This document shows, in pieces, positions 44,659 through 55,700 of a stretch of DNA of 64,000 nt (the first letter of the stretch is position 1; each line of letters starts with the position of its first letter). This DNA comes from Hortaea werneckii (taxonomy: Eukaryota > Ascomycota > Dothideomycetes > Mycosphaerellales > Teratosphaeriaceae). The notes under the pieces were generated by a model, which searched no databases, was not told the origin of the DNA, and saw nothing but the letters and a program-made list of their open reading frames with translations. Both the position numbers and the translations under genes were made by a program. The stretch is taken from the NCBI GenBank assembly GCA_037044905.1, contig JBAOKB010000111.1:44994-108993 (forward strand). The letters are read 5' to 3'.

Positions 44659-45348
44659 ATGGCCACGATGCAGCTGTTGACCATGGCCAACGATAGACTT
44701 GGTGGAAATACACCGATGAAGGCTATCGAAAATATATGTCCAGGGACCGCAAGGCGCTCAATTCACGTACTCGATGACGGTCTGGGGAATAGTAACGGCA
44801 GTTTCACAACACCAGGCCGCAACTTTTCGTATACAGCCAGAGGCATTTGCCTATCGTCGGGCGTTCTCCGCGCGGAGCTCAGGACTGTTGCAGGGCATTG
44901 GAAGGCGGATAGTATCGCTCTACATTCAAGATGCAAGTACGATACCACGGGTTGCACGCACGAGCTCGTTCTGGGAGCCCCGGGCGAGGTCGCTGCGGGT
45001 CAAACCGTCCACGAAAGCATTTTCGACTTAGGATACAGATGTCAGGATATTAGGTTGGAAGGTGCATCATGGCTCAGGGCTAGGTGTCTATTCGAGTCTC
45101 CTTTCGATTTCCAAGTGTCCACAATATCCCTCGACTCTGTTCTCGGTAATTCGAACGGCTCGTTCTGTTTTGGGAACAATTTTTCGGCTTCAGCACGGAA
45201 TGTACATCTCAATGATACCACACTTTTCGCCGAGCTCAGCACGGTGTCAGGGGAGTGGCACGCCAGGGAAGTCGAGCTTCGACGTTTCGTCTGTAACGTT
45301 GGCCGGGGGCTTGAATCTTTGGGTACCCAACAATCTTTAGAAGTGTAA
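44659..45348 (+). CDS. CVNH (cyanovirin-N homology) lectin-like reading frame
   Basis: From the ATG at 44659 the frame gives 229 residues before a stop at 45346; it is also open upstream to 44473. Two stretches carry CVNH hallmarks. The first reads LDDGLGNSNGSF, then FSYTARGICLSSGVLRAELR, GHWKADSIAL. The second reads YRCQDIRLEGASWLRARC, ISLDSVLGNSNGSF, FSASARNVHLNDTTLFAEL, GEWHAREVEL. CVNH folds are built from two sequence halves; here the first half of copy one is missing, so the frame holds about one and a half domains. CVNH proteins bind high-mannose glycans or other sugars. There is no signal peptide, so an intracellular protein is expected. A GTACCC donor at 45323 and CAG acceptor at 45394 would bypass the stop and join it to the HET sequence that follows (see findings). 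Confidence 0.7.
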   Translation: MATMQLLTMANDRLGGNTPMKAIENICPGTARRSIHVLDDGLGNSNGSFTTPGRNFSYTARGICLSSGVLRAELRTVAGHWKADSIALHSRCKYDTTGCTHELVLGAPGEVAAGQTVHESIFDLGYRCQDIRLEGASWLRARCLFESPFDFQVSTISLDSVLGNSNGSFCFGNNFSASARNVHLNDTTLFAELSTVSGEWHAREVELRRFVCNVGRGLESLGTQQSLEV

Positions 45349-45360
45349 GGTCCGCTTCCT

Positions 45361-47253
45361 GCTGTTGTCGCGACATCATGTGGAGAAGGGACAGCTGATG
45401 AGCCTTTTACGCCCCTCAAAACAAACGAAGCTTTTCGTCTCCTCTACATCGAGCCAGGGGATTTCGACGACCCCATCAGGTGTCGCATGGCTACACGGCA
45501 AGCTAGCGATCGGGATGAATACATGTGCCTGTCTTACGTTTGGGGCGACACTTCAGATGCCGTTATGATACATCTCAACTCGTACCCAAAGCTTGTGACC
45601 CGCAATCTGCATTCAGCACTGCAGCGTTTACGCTCACATGGCTATCTAGCCGCACTCTGGGTCGGTGCTCTCTGTATCAACCAGGATGATAAAGAAGAGA
45701 AAAGTTTACAGGTCGCGCGCATGGCGACAACTTTTGCGGAAGCGCGACGTGTCTTCGTTTGGCTTTGTGACGGTCCTATCAATGGGCCGTTTGAGTTCCT
45801 GAACGAAATTGTAACAGTGTTCTTTCACAAGCTTCTGTCCAACTCGCACGTCGATCAGGCTGTGAAGGAGTCGAGTTCACACCAAACGGACTTGGCTAGG
45901 ACATACAACCTCACCGCAACGCTTCTGGGTGTATTGGCTAAGTCACCTTGGTTCCAGCGTACTTGGACGATACAGGAGGACGTACTCGCTCGAGAGACTG
46001 TCTGGCTTTGGATCGCAGCTCCTTGATGAGAAACTCCTGGGAATCGCGCTCGGAAGAATGTCTTGGCACCTAGACAGTTGTTGCAAAGGTGTTTTCGATC
46101 ATGTCGAGACTGGATACCAAAAGCAAACTGTGTCTTTGCGAGTTCCGCTTTTGGATTTGCAAGAGAAATTCCAATTTCAAGGGTTGATCAAGTCACTAGG
46201 TAAGGAAGCTCGCGAAGCGTCCCAGAATTCGCAAGAGACTCCAACTCTTTTACGCCAATCAGTGGAGGACACTCTTTTCATGCTTCATTCTTGTCGCAGC
46301 AGAGGATGCTCAGATCCCAGAGACCGGATCTATGCTTTGAACGACATCACTTCGAAGACGCTCCTTGCATTCAAGCCAGACTACACCGTGTCCGTTGAGG
46401 AGTTGTACAAAGCTTTCGGGCTCCGCACGATCCAGCGCGTAGGCAATCTCGACATTTGGTCTTTGATCCAGCCGCCTAAGGACTTTACGCACGGGGGTCT
46501 ATCAGGCTTGCCTTCCTCGGCGGTTGATTGGACCATTGACTCAGAACACATCTACATCTTGTCAACTTTCACTCTGACTTTCTCGTCTTGCGTATATATG
46601 GGACAAAGTTCGATGATATACAAACTATATCGCCCACTTCGTGGCGGCGAGGATCCCAAGGCACCGGAAAGAGTGATCTAGTGGGCGACAGTGAGCTGCA
46701 AGATTGGCTTCAGTTCTTGGGCATTCCGAAACAGGCAAGAAGCCCCAGCGCGGTACTACTGTGGGACTCATTTCGAGACTTGATGATGTCCGATCAGATC
46801 CTGCTTTCCGCCGAAATCACAGGCGATTTGATCACTACCTCCTCACAAGATCCGCGTCTTAGTTGGCGAGGACTGAACAATGCTGACAAGGATTGTTTTA
46901 CCGCTTGGGTCATGAAAGAGCAAGAAACGCCTGGCGACGTGTCAGGCCTCGAGATACCCGACGAACTAGTACCTGTCAGGCGGACAGTGGACAGGTTCGC
47001 AACCCATAAAAACTTGTTCAAGACCACCGATGGACGTATAGGGCTGTGTGGGAAATGGGTGAGGCCAGGGGACGAGTTGTACCACGTATCCGGGTCTAGG
47101 TGGCCTGTAATCCTCCGCCGGCATCCAAAAACAAACGACCAATCTCCCGGGCCAGCACTATTTGAGCTGGTTGGGACATGCTTCATGAGGGGCCTTAGTC
47201 AAGATCTTGTAGAGAGCGCGCTCCAACGGGCTAGCAAGATACACATTCGGTAG
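45361..47253 (+). pseudogene. HET-domain (heterokaryon incompatibility) sequence with two frameshifts
   Basis: HET motifs appear in order: FRLLYIEPGDFDDPIRC, YMCLSYVWGD, LWVGALCINQDDKEEKSLQV and WFQRTWTIQEDVLARE, all in one frame up to about 46010. The sequence then continues one base over (GSQLLDEKLLGIALGRMSW, SDPRDRIYAL, DYTVSVEELYKAF) to about 46550. It returns to the first frame for NFHSDFLVLRIYGTKFDDI, GLCGKWVRPGDELYHVSGSR and FELVGTCFM, ending at 47253. No intron fits either shift, so the gene is either decayed or affected by two base errors. LWVGALCINQ has Gly where most HET domains have Asp. No in-frame Met precedes the first motif, so an upstream exon must supply the start; the CVNH frame is the candidate. 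HET proteins trigger cell death on non-self fusion. Confidence 0.75.
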
Positions 47254-48248
47254 TCTTTGCGACTGCAGGCGCCGCGGATGTAGTATTACAGCTCGACGTG
47301 CTACGGTATTCCATTGTTATACATACATCTCTTCATGGACCTGGCTGGGCGTTACATGGCCGGAAATGCGTAATTGCTTCCAAGAAGGACGGGAACAAAT
47401 TTGAGGCTGTCCAGCTTATTCCTGGGGTGGTTGAAGAAGAACGATCGAGATATGGTTGCCTTCAGTTATCAAAATGAGCCGGAATCTTATGACACCGGCA
47501 AAGAGGCGGCAGGGCAGGGCATGATGAAGGACTGCATGGACAGCTCAAGGTGAACACCTCGAATTCGCGCCGAATCTGTCTATGAAAGTCTTCGCTTGCT
47601 ACAAGATGGGGAAAACATCAACAGCCACTCTTCACAGACGCGGCCTTCGCGGCTTCCTCGACACAGTGAAGAGTGTTTCTGAAGTGTATCAGAACGCTTC
47701 CAAGATGGGCATTGAAGGTCCAAGGTTGAAGCTCCGAGGCAGACGGATCAAGAGAGTACTGTCGCTTTGGTCATTGTAACGGCTTCGTCGCTATCCGATC
47801 CGCTCCGCATCAACATTACTACAGTCCGTCAACAGCGTACTTGTAGCCTACGCAACAACATGCTTTAAACGCCCTTGAATGCATTATAATCGCTGAACAT
47901 ATCGCGTCTCATCACCAGTAAGTAGCCTGGAGGCGGGGACGATAGCTTAATCGCCAACTCCACATCCTCACAACTCATCGATCGACATGCCCCGCAACAG
48001 CTCCGCAAATAAAATGGACCTCAGCTGCATTTGCTGCTTCCTACAAACCATACCAGCTACCTATTTACACGAAAGCAGTCTGAGTTCACAAGCAACCCAT
48101 TTGCCGTGAATCGTATTTAGCCGCAACCCCGCAAGTGGCAGCCTGAAGTACGCAAGAGCACAAAAGCACATACATTAGACCAGACCATGATTGCCAGCGA
48201 AGAAATGTTGCGTCTTGAGTTTCCTCTCGAAGGATCAGAGCCAGAGAC
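47254..48248. other. Intergenic, 47.3-48.2 kb
   Basis: Between the HET sequence and the GH43 gene. A 65-codon frame at 47582-47779 (starting MKVFACYKMGK) has no recognisable relatives and is not called. Otherwise nothing is seen. Confidence 0.5.
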
Positions 48249-50081
48249 ATGAAGGGAAGTACATTGTTCGCGGCGATTGTTTCGCTTTTAGCCCATCTCT
48301 GCTCTACACAGGACGTCAATTCATATGAAAACCCGATCATTACCGGCTTCCACCCCGATCCCACATGTACATTTGTCGCAGAACTCAACAATACGACTTT
48401 CTGTACATTTTCTAGCTTTCTCACTTTCCCTGGCCTTCCTATCCTCGCAAGCCGCGATCTGGTAAACTGGAAACAGATCTCCAATGCCTTGAACCGATTA
48501 GAGCAGTTGCCCGCGCTTGCATTTGTACCTCGTGGGTCTACGAGTGGTATCTATGCGCCTACTTTACGCTATCGGGATGGCACATTCTACCTCCTCACCA
48601 CACTCGCCAACCAGGCGTTATACCCGCAAAATTACACAAAATGGGACAACTTCATCATGACGACGACGAATCCTTACGACTCTGGATGCTGGTCTGATCC
48701 GATCCATTTTGACTTACCTGGGATCGACCCCGATGTCTTCTGGGATGACGACGGAACGACATGGTTGACCGGCTCTTTCGACGGCAAAGCTATCTTGCAA
48801 GCACCCATTGACCTCGAGACTGGCGAGGTATTTGGTCCACTGAAAGATATCTGGAACGGCACGGGACTGCCTTCGCCGGAAGCTCCGCATATCTACAAGA
48901 AGGGCGGATGGTACTACTTGCTGACTGCCGAGGGCGGTACGAGAGAACGACATAGATCGATCATGGCTCGCTCCCGCAACGTAGATGGACTTTATGAGGG
49001 CGACCCGGCGAATTCAGTGCTGAGTGCGTATCTCAGTCACTCTTACTTTCAGGCTGTTGGGCACTCAGACATCTTTCCGGATCGGCTAGGGCAGCACTGG
49101 GCAATCGCCTTGGCCGTCCGTGCCGGGTACAGCTACAACTTCGACCCGTACAATTCCATCTTTCCCATGGGAAGAGAGGCTGTTCTTACGCCGGTGGAAT
49201 GGCCTGAGGGCGAATGGCCGACTTTCATGAACGTCTCCGGTCAAATGACTGGCGATTTCGTTCTGCCGATGAACCCCAGTGTAGAGACCTTGCCCGAACA
49301 AGGCGAGGGTGTGCTCGCAGGTAGCGACGATGTGATCGACTTCGCACCTGGTACGACTCTTCCAGCACACCTCTTCCACTGGCGGTTACCTATACCGAAG
49401 AATTACGCTATCTCACCAGAAGGCCATCCTAATTCTCTCATGATGCGCTCATCGAGATACAATCTCACTGCCTTTGACGGTGACTCCACTCGTGGTCTAG
49501 GCCAGACTTTCGTTGCGCGCAGACAAGCGCACAGCCGCTTCCGGTTCAGCGTGGATGTCGAATACGATGGTCTCCTGACGCGAGAAGAGAATGAAGTCGG
49601 CATCACTGCACTTCAAGGCCAATCGCAGCATTTCGATATCGGAGTTGTGATGCTGAAGACCAACTCGTCGTCTTCAGAGGCTGGCAGCGTACAGCCGCAC
49701 ATCCGTTTCCGTGGGATCAGCGAGACAGCGTATCGTCTTCCATCCCGCTTCAAATACGTAGATGAGACGTTCCCGCTGCCTGATCATCTCTGCAATGGAC
49801 AGAAGCTGCGGTTTCAAGTCGAGGCGGTGAATACAACGCATTACGCTTTTAGCGCTGGGCTGGGTGGTATGGAAGGCGAGACGGAGATGACGACGTATGG
49901 GTATACAAGAGGCAATTACCTGATCCCGTACTATTCTGGCGTTGTGTTCGGGCCGTATGCGACGAGTAACGGGAAATTCGGGGAGGGCGCATTCAAGACG
50001 TATATCTCAAGGTGGCGATACACGGGGCTGGAGCAGGTCAGAGAGCTGCCCGAAGACCAACTTCCCATGTACTGGGATTGA
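48249..50081 (+). CDS. Secreted glycoside hydrolase family 43 (beta-xylosidase/arabinofuranosidase type)
   Basis: A single exon of 610 residues. The signal peptide ends near HLCSTQ. The N-terminal five-bladed propeller (about 25-330) shows the three GH43 acidic residues in order: base Asp in GFHPDPTC, pKa-modulating Asp in GIDPDVFWDDDG, and acid Glu in PSPEAPHIYKKGGWYYL. SGIYAPTLRYRDGTFYLL and GHSDIFPDRLGQHWAI are further blade motifs. The C-terminal 270 residues form a beta-sandwich module (FSVDVEYDG, ENEVGITALQ, VVFGPYATSNG) seen in two-domain GH43 beta-xylosidases. Many N-glycosylation sites fit an extracellular enzyme. The likely activity is release of xylose or arabinose from hemicellulose; the exact substrate cannot be told from sequence. 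Confidence 0.92.
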   Translation: MKGSTLFAAIVSLLAHLCSTQDVNSYENPIITGFHPDPTCTFVAELNNTTFCTFSSFLTFPGLPILASRDLVNWKQISNALNRLEQLPALAFVPRGSTSGIYAPTLRYRDGTFYLLTTLANQALYPQNYTKWDNFIMTTTNPYDSGCWSDPIHFDLPGIDPDVFWDDDGTTWLTGSFDGKAILQAPIDLETGEVFGPLKDIWNGTGLPSPEAPHIYKKGGWYYLLTAEGGTRERHRSIMARSRNVDGLYEGDPANSVLSAYLSHSYFQAVGHSDIFPDRLGQHWAIALAVRAGYSYNFDPYNSIFPMGREAVLTPVEWPEGEWPTFMNVSGQMTGDFVLPMNPSVETLPEQGEGVLAGSDDVIDFAPGTTLPAHLFHWRLPIPKNYAISPEGHPNSLMMRSSRYNLTAFDGDSTRGLGQTFVARRQAHSRFRFSVDVEYDGLLTREENEVGITALQGQSQHFDIGVVMLKTNSSSSEAGSVQPHIRFRGISETAYRLPSRFKYVDETFPLPDHLCNGQKLRFQVEAVNTTHYAFSAGLGGMEGETEMTTYGYTRGNYLIPYYSGVVFGPYATSNGKFGEGAFKTYISRWRYTGLEQVRELPEDQLPMYWD

Positions 50082-50247
50082 GGGATGATCGAGGGCGCCC
50101 GTTTGAGAATATCGCATGGGACTGACCTACATAGCTTCTACTGCACGGCATATAAATCAGTAATTTCCCGGTTCCAGGTAGACAGGCAAATACCCGCATA
50201 ACAAAGGTAGTGATCTTTGCCGTATGATCGAGTGACTTTATCCCCAT

Positions 50248-50433
50248 CTAATGTTGCCCCCGCTTGCTCTCAGTAGACAAGTGCTTTTCACAGCAATTCC
50301 GAGATTCCAAATCATCCTGATTGATGCGCTCACACTTCACATTGGCCTGGAGGTCGTACAATCTTTGACACTGTACAAACTTGCCCTTCTTCCTGCATCC
50401 GCATTGATATTTGTGCCAGAATTGGGTACACAT
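50248..50433 (-). CDS. Small Cys-rich protein, 61 residues
   Basis: The minus-strand ATG at 50433 opens a short frame starting MCTQFWHKYQCGCRKKG and ending at 50248, with six or more Cys, including CGC, VQCQRL, VKCERI and a CC pair. The MC start followed by a Tyr/His and CGC motif recalls a group of very small fungal proteins of unknown function. The frame is open further upstream (to a non-ATG codon at 50517, with two more Cys pairs), and a good intron lies at 50528-50611 (donor GTAAAG, branch CTAACC, acceptor TTCAG). No ATG was found in the exon beyond it, so that intron may sit in the 5' UTR. No signal peptide. Confidence 0.5.
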   Translation of the reverse strand: MCTQFWHKYQCGCRKKGKFVQCQRLYDLQANVKCERINQDDLESRNCCEKHLSTESKRGQH

Positions 50434-51174
50434 GGGGCCGTTGGATGAAAGACGTCGACAATGGTCACAGTTCGAGTGCCGGCTTCTGGGCGTGCAGGTT
50501 CCGTCATAGCCGACCAATGTATAGTCGCTGAAGGCAGACAGGTTAGCTAGTGTTGCTCTACCGGTTACTGAGATGACAGCCTGGGATAGTGCGGTCTTGA
50601 CAAAGCTTTACCTGTATGTCTTGATGTGTTGAGTGCTGTGTATAATTCAACAGGGGGATGTCGTATGATCTGTATGCTTTGTCAAAGCGAAAGGAAAAGC
50701 CAGAATTTTGTGTGAGAGGCGCCCTTGATATGTATATAAATATACATATTTACCATTTTACCACTTGAACAAAAATAGAAAAGCTGTGCCGCATCAATGC
50801 ACGAGGTACATGCACAATCTCATCGCTTATCGCACCTGCCGAAACGACTGGCTGTCAATCTTGTGATTGCGCAGGTTCAGCCGCGCGGCAGATATGATAT
50901 TGCTTCGTGAGTCTGTAGGTCTGCGCGCCTGGTGACACAGCTGTGCCTGGCATAGCGCTTCGAGCTTCAGTCCTCATCGTGGATGTTGGAAGCTATCATG
51001 AAACCCTTACCCTTCAACATGACCCAAACAAAATCACTCGCTAGCACATGTGTTGGACTTACTTCCAATTCACTTGTGTTACTGTTCTTCACTGCAAACG
51101 GGCCACGTTAGATACCTGTCAGCTTGAGGCTGAGTGACTACCTACGTATAGGCTACGCCACAACGACACTCAAC
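50434..51174. other. Intergenic, 50.4-51.2 kb
   Basis: A divergent gap between the small Cys-rich frame and the kinase-like gene. It includes the possible 5' UTR intron at 50528-50611 and an AT-rich stretch (TATATAAATATACATAT) at about 50731-50747 that could serve as a TATA element. Confidence 0.5.
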
Positions 51175-51969
51175 ATGACAGCTATACCCAGAATCAAAAT
51201 TATCAATCAGCTCATCAGCGACGAAAGAGGTGTTTACCGAGTACAGCATGGAGACCGAGTTGGCTACATAACGATATCGACAGACGTCTTCGACGAGGAT
51301 ACCATGTGTCGGCCATACCTCCTAATACCGCGCCTGCCGGAATTACCAGCCACCGCTTGGACACGCATGAACATTTCTCCCAGCGAATCAAGCATGTACG
51401 ACGTCACGGTCTCGAACGACCCGCTGCCGGAGATCGACGCCCTCTGGCACCCTCGGCGAGTCGACATACTGTCGTTGAGCTTTCAAGTCCGGCATAAGTC
51501 CAGGGTGCACGAAGTGCCTTTTGAGAATCCTACAGCAATAGTCAAATACGCGCCATTCGATTGGGAGATTAGAAGACTGCAACGCGAGACGTGGGCATAT
51601 GGATGGCTGGAGGAACACCGGAAGCGCCATCCTGGTTGGACATTGCCAGTGCCAAAGGTACTCGCGCATGTGACTGAAGAAGGGAGGGTGATCGGCTTGC
51701 TTCTGCAAAAGGTTGAGGGAGAGTTTGCCGGTCCAGAGGATTATGAGGTCTGCAGGAAGGCGGTGCTGGAGATGCACGCGGCGGGCTTGGTCCATGGCGA
51801 CGTGAACCGCTACAACTTTCTGGTCGATAGGGAGCAGGACCGTGCTGTCTTGTTGGACCTGGAGTATGCTGAGGAGTTTGATGAGGTGTCTGCACAGCGT
51901 GAGATTGACTCGTTGGCAGCAGAGCTGAGCGAGACCACTGGCCGCGGGGGACCACCGATACCGGTATGA
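51175..51969 (+). CDS. Protein-kinase-like fold protein, possibly small-molecule kinase
   Basis: A single exon of 264 residues from the ATG at 51175. The C-terminal half has the kinase-like catalytic loop LVHGDVNRYNFLV, with Asp and Asn in HGDxxxxN spacing, and then VLLDLEYAEEF, where DLE takes the place of the DFG metal-binding Asp motif. Upstream, IVKYAPFDWEIRRLQRETWAY supplies a candidate ATP-binding Lys and helix-C Glu. The N-terminal 100 residues are not conserved kinase sequence. Proteins of this design in ascomycetes are often labelled protein-kinase-like or, wrongly, alpha-galactosidase A precursor. HGD loops are typical of APH and choline-kinase-like enzymes. Whether it is active is unknown. 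Confidence 0.72.
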   Translation: MTAIPRIKIINQLISDERGVYRVQHGDRVGYITISTDVFDEDTMCRPYLLIPRLPELPATAWTRMNISPSESSMYDVTVSNDPLPEIDALWHPRRVDILSLSFQVRHKSRVHEVPFENPTAIVKYAPFDWEIRRLQRETWAYGWLEEHRKRHPGWTLPVPKVLAHVTEEGRVIGLLLQKVEGEFAGPEDYEVCRKAVLEMHAAGLVHGDVNRYNFLVDREQDRAVLLDLEYAEEFDEVSAQREIDSLAAELSETTGRGGPPIPV

Positions 51970-52757
51970 ACACTCATGGCACTCTCCCGCCATGAGTTAG
52001 AAGTCAGCTGCACAGGTCGGGGGTTGCTTTACAGTGGCTTGAATAAATAAGTAGATGCTCAACACAACCATCCTATTATCATTTTTGCTAGCGCCATGGC
52101 GAAGATGATCGACAGCCCTGTGAATGGGATATTCCACCGCTCCTCCGGCGCGTAGTACTATCCACATTCTATCCATATTTCGTGTGCAGATCGAAAGCTC
52201 GCCCACGTCGCAACCTGGACCACCGCTGGAGGGTGAATCTCTGGCAGTAAGCCCGCAATCTCCGAGCGACGGGGACGGCACGGCTCAGTAGCCCCCGCAG
52301 CGCTCAATCAGCCAATCACATCGCGTCCGTGCACTTTCCAGGTCGCGAGCAGGCCCGCGTCTTCAAGTTCGAGCTGCTTGCCTGGCTGGGCGACAAACTA
52401 CATAGTACGTCCATCCTACTACCTATCGCACCTTTGCGCAATCCCCCTCCATCCTCCCACCCGCGACAGAGCTGGAGCACTTGACTGTGTCATACAGCTA
52501 CGACTACGATAATATCCCATTACACTACATAATCCACGATACCCACGCGCAACGGGAGCGAGCGCAAAACGAAACTGTCTCAGAATCACGGACTGAGGAT
52601 CATATTGCGCCTGAGACGGCCAAACGCGTGTTAACGCAGTCTACTACATACATTACGAGAGCTGCACTGCAATTACGACAGCGATAGTACCTCGCAAATC
52701 GATTCAACAGCAACCCTACGAACATTGACGAGTTCATAATCCTTTCGCGGGGCCACC
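51970..52757. other. Intergenic and TRA1 upstream region, 52.0-52.8 kb
   Basis: No gene was recognised. The last 300 bp include C-rich and AT-mixed DNA before the TRA1 start; a frame at 52481-52687 begins at a TTG and is not called. Confidence 0.5.
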
Positions 52758-55700
52758 ATGGCCGCCCGCAACCTCGACGACTATGAGGCTAAGCTTCAGG
52801 ATCCCTCAACCGACCTCAAGACCAAAGCGTCCTTGTTGAACGAGCTACGCGACCAAGTTGATTCTTGGTGTCAGGGCAGCAGCTACGGGACCTTCTTGCA
52901 CAAATTCGTGCCCATCTTCCTGCAGATCCTGTCTGGGCAGCCGGTCTTTACATCTACCTCTCCAGAGCAGAAACTGCGCAGCTGCGCATTGGAGATTTTA
53001 CATCGATTACCCTTGGGGTCGAGCGACAATGGCGTGGCGGAGCCATTCGCGGAGAAGATTGTCGACACGTGTCTGGGGCTGGTAAAGTTGGAAAACGAAG
53101 ACAATGCGGTGCTATGTCTCAAAATCGTTATGGACTTTGTGAGATACTATACCAAGACTCAGGCGGTGGCGGAGAAAGCACAGCCGTTCTTAGAACTCAT
53201 ACTGGAGATCTTCGACGGCATGGAGCAAACGGTCAAGGACACCTTTGAGAGCTCTTCGCCTGCACCTGCCACAGCCAATGCGCCTGGCACGCCAAGCGGT
53301 GCTGGGGCGGGAACCCCGGGCTCTCCGGTGGCTTCGCAGTCATCCTCTCTGGCTGCCCCAGACCCAACAGTCGGCGAGCAGCAACAGACGAGACAGCTCG
53401 TGAAAGGCCTCCACAGCTTCAAAGTTGTTGCAGAATGCCCGATCATTGTCGTTTCGATATTCCAGGCCCACCGCAGCCTGGCACCGAAGAACGTCCAGAA
53501 ATTCGCACCGAAGATCAAAACTACGCTGTTGTTGGAAGCCGGCCCACAAAAGCGTGCACATGAAGAGGCTGAATCTCGCGGCGACATATTCACAGGCGTC
53601 GCAAAGGAGATCAAGGCAAAGGGGCAGACTGCCGCATTTGGAGACCTTGTGACCGCTCAAGTTAAGACCATGAGTTTCCTCGCCTACCTACTGAGGGCAT
53701 ACCAGAGCACATTAAACGACTTTCTACCGCACCTGCCTCAGCTCACCGTTAGACTTCTACGAGACGTTCCAAGGAGTCATACAGCGACGCGTAAGGAGCT
53801 ACTGGTGGCAATAAGACATATCATCAACTTCAACTTTAGGGACGTGTTTTTGCCTGTCATATTGCCTCTGCTGGATTCGAGGACGTTGGTGGGTGACAGT
53901 CTGACAGCGGACGTGAGTCTGCGGCCTCTTGCGTATACCATGCTGGCGGACTTGATACATCACGTGCGGGAGAAGCTATCGCCAGAGCAGATTGCTAAAG
54001 TCGTATCCGTCTACGTCGGCCACCTGACCGGCGACGATGGCGTTGAAGTACCAGGGACAAGCTATCAAACAATGAGTGCCAAGCTCCTCCTCAACATGGC
54101 CGAATGCATGTCCAAGGTGGAAGACAAGCGGGATGCGCGATTCCTGATGATGACAGTTTTGAATGGCATCGCTGACAAGTTTGCGGCTATGAACCGCGCT
54201 TATCCAAATGCCGTCAAAGTCTATCGTCAACAAGCAGAGTCCAGCCATAACGTTCTGGATGCATTACCTGAATCCTCTTCGCCAGACGACAATCGAGGCG
54301 CCGAGAAGCCCGAGTGGGACGAGACTGATATTTTCGCCGGTGCCGCAATGCCTATCAAAGCCGTCAGCCCCAGAGATCGAGCAACCGACCCCGTCACTGA
54401 GAACAAGTTCCTGTTCAAAAACCTTCTGCACGGACTGAAGACCTTCTTTTACCAGCTACGGAACTCGAATCCAGAGCATATCAAGGACTCCGTGGACAGC
54501 TCTATCGTGCCTATTAACTGGGGCGAGCTCTCATGTGGCTTCGAGGCTGAGGAAATCGAGGTGCTGATAAAGCTGTTCCGGGAAGGAGCACAGTGCTTTC
54601 AGTACTATGCCCCTCTTAACCAGGAGGACAAACACGAACACCAAAATGGTGGAATCAAAGACTCGGCAGAGACAGCGAGCAATCAGAGCCTTGCGTCATC
54701 GACCGCGAGTTCGAAGGAGGAGAAAGATCTACTGGAGACTTTCGCCACGATCTTCCATCATGTTGATCCCGCGGCTTTCCATGAGATCTTCACATCCAAG
54801 TCACCCATCGCAGACGGCGAGGCTGGCGGCGAAGGTCAAAGCGGAATCGAGTATCTATACGAGCAGTCGTTCAAGCACAGCGCCCTCCTTCATATCCCGC
54901 AATTCCTGCTTGCAAGCGAAGCTACGAGTCCGGCATTCTGCGGTATGCTACTTCGCTTCCTCATGAGCAAGCTTTCCGAGATAGGAGAGACGGATGGCAC
55001 GAAGACATCCGTCCTACTTCGACTATTCAAGCTGAGCTTCATGGCCGTAACATTGTTCTCTCAGCACAATGAAGGTGTCCTCCTTCCGCACGTCCGCGAG
55101 CTGATCACCAAAGCGATCGAGCTGAGCGTCACAGCAGAGGAGCCATCGAATTACTTCCTGCTACTGCGAAGCCTTTTTAGGAGTATAGGCGGTGGTCGAT
55201 TTGAGCACCTCTATAAGGAGATCCTACCTCTTCTAGAGATGCTGCTCGAAGTGCTCAACACTCAACTTGCGGCCGCGCCCGCCGATGGTCCCAATCGCGA
55301 TCTGTTTGTTGAGCTCAGTCTGACCGTTCCGGCGCGGCTCAGTCATCTGCTGCCGCATCTGGGATATCTCATGAGGCCCTTGTGTGTAGCGCTGCGTTCC
55401 GGTGAACGGGCGAATACGGCAGAAGGCCGCAGTGCGACTGCTGCTGCGGCTGAGAGGGGCAGTGCCGGAAGCAGCGAGTTGACTGCGCAAGGCCTTCGTA
55501 CTCTGGAGCTCTGCGTAGACAACTTGACTGCTGACTACTTGGACCCAATCATGCAGCCCTGGATGGACGAGATTATGGGCTCGTTGTGGCGGATGTTGAA
55601 GCCTGGTACATTGACCAACAATCCACCCCCTGGGTCTGGCATTCCCGCTGTTGTCACGGGACACCAAGGCGCACATACAGCGGTCAGGATCTTAGGCAAG

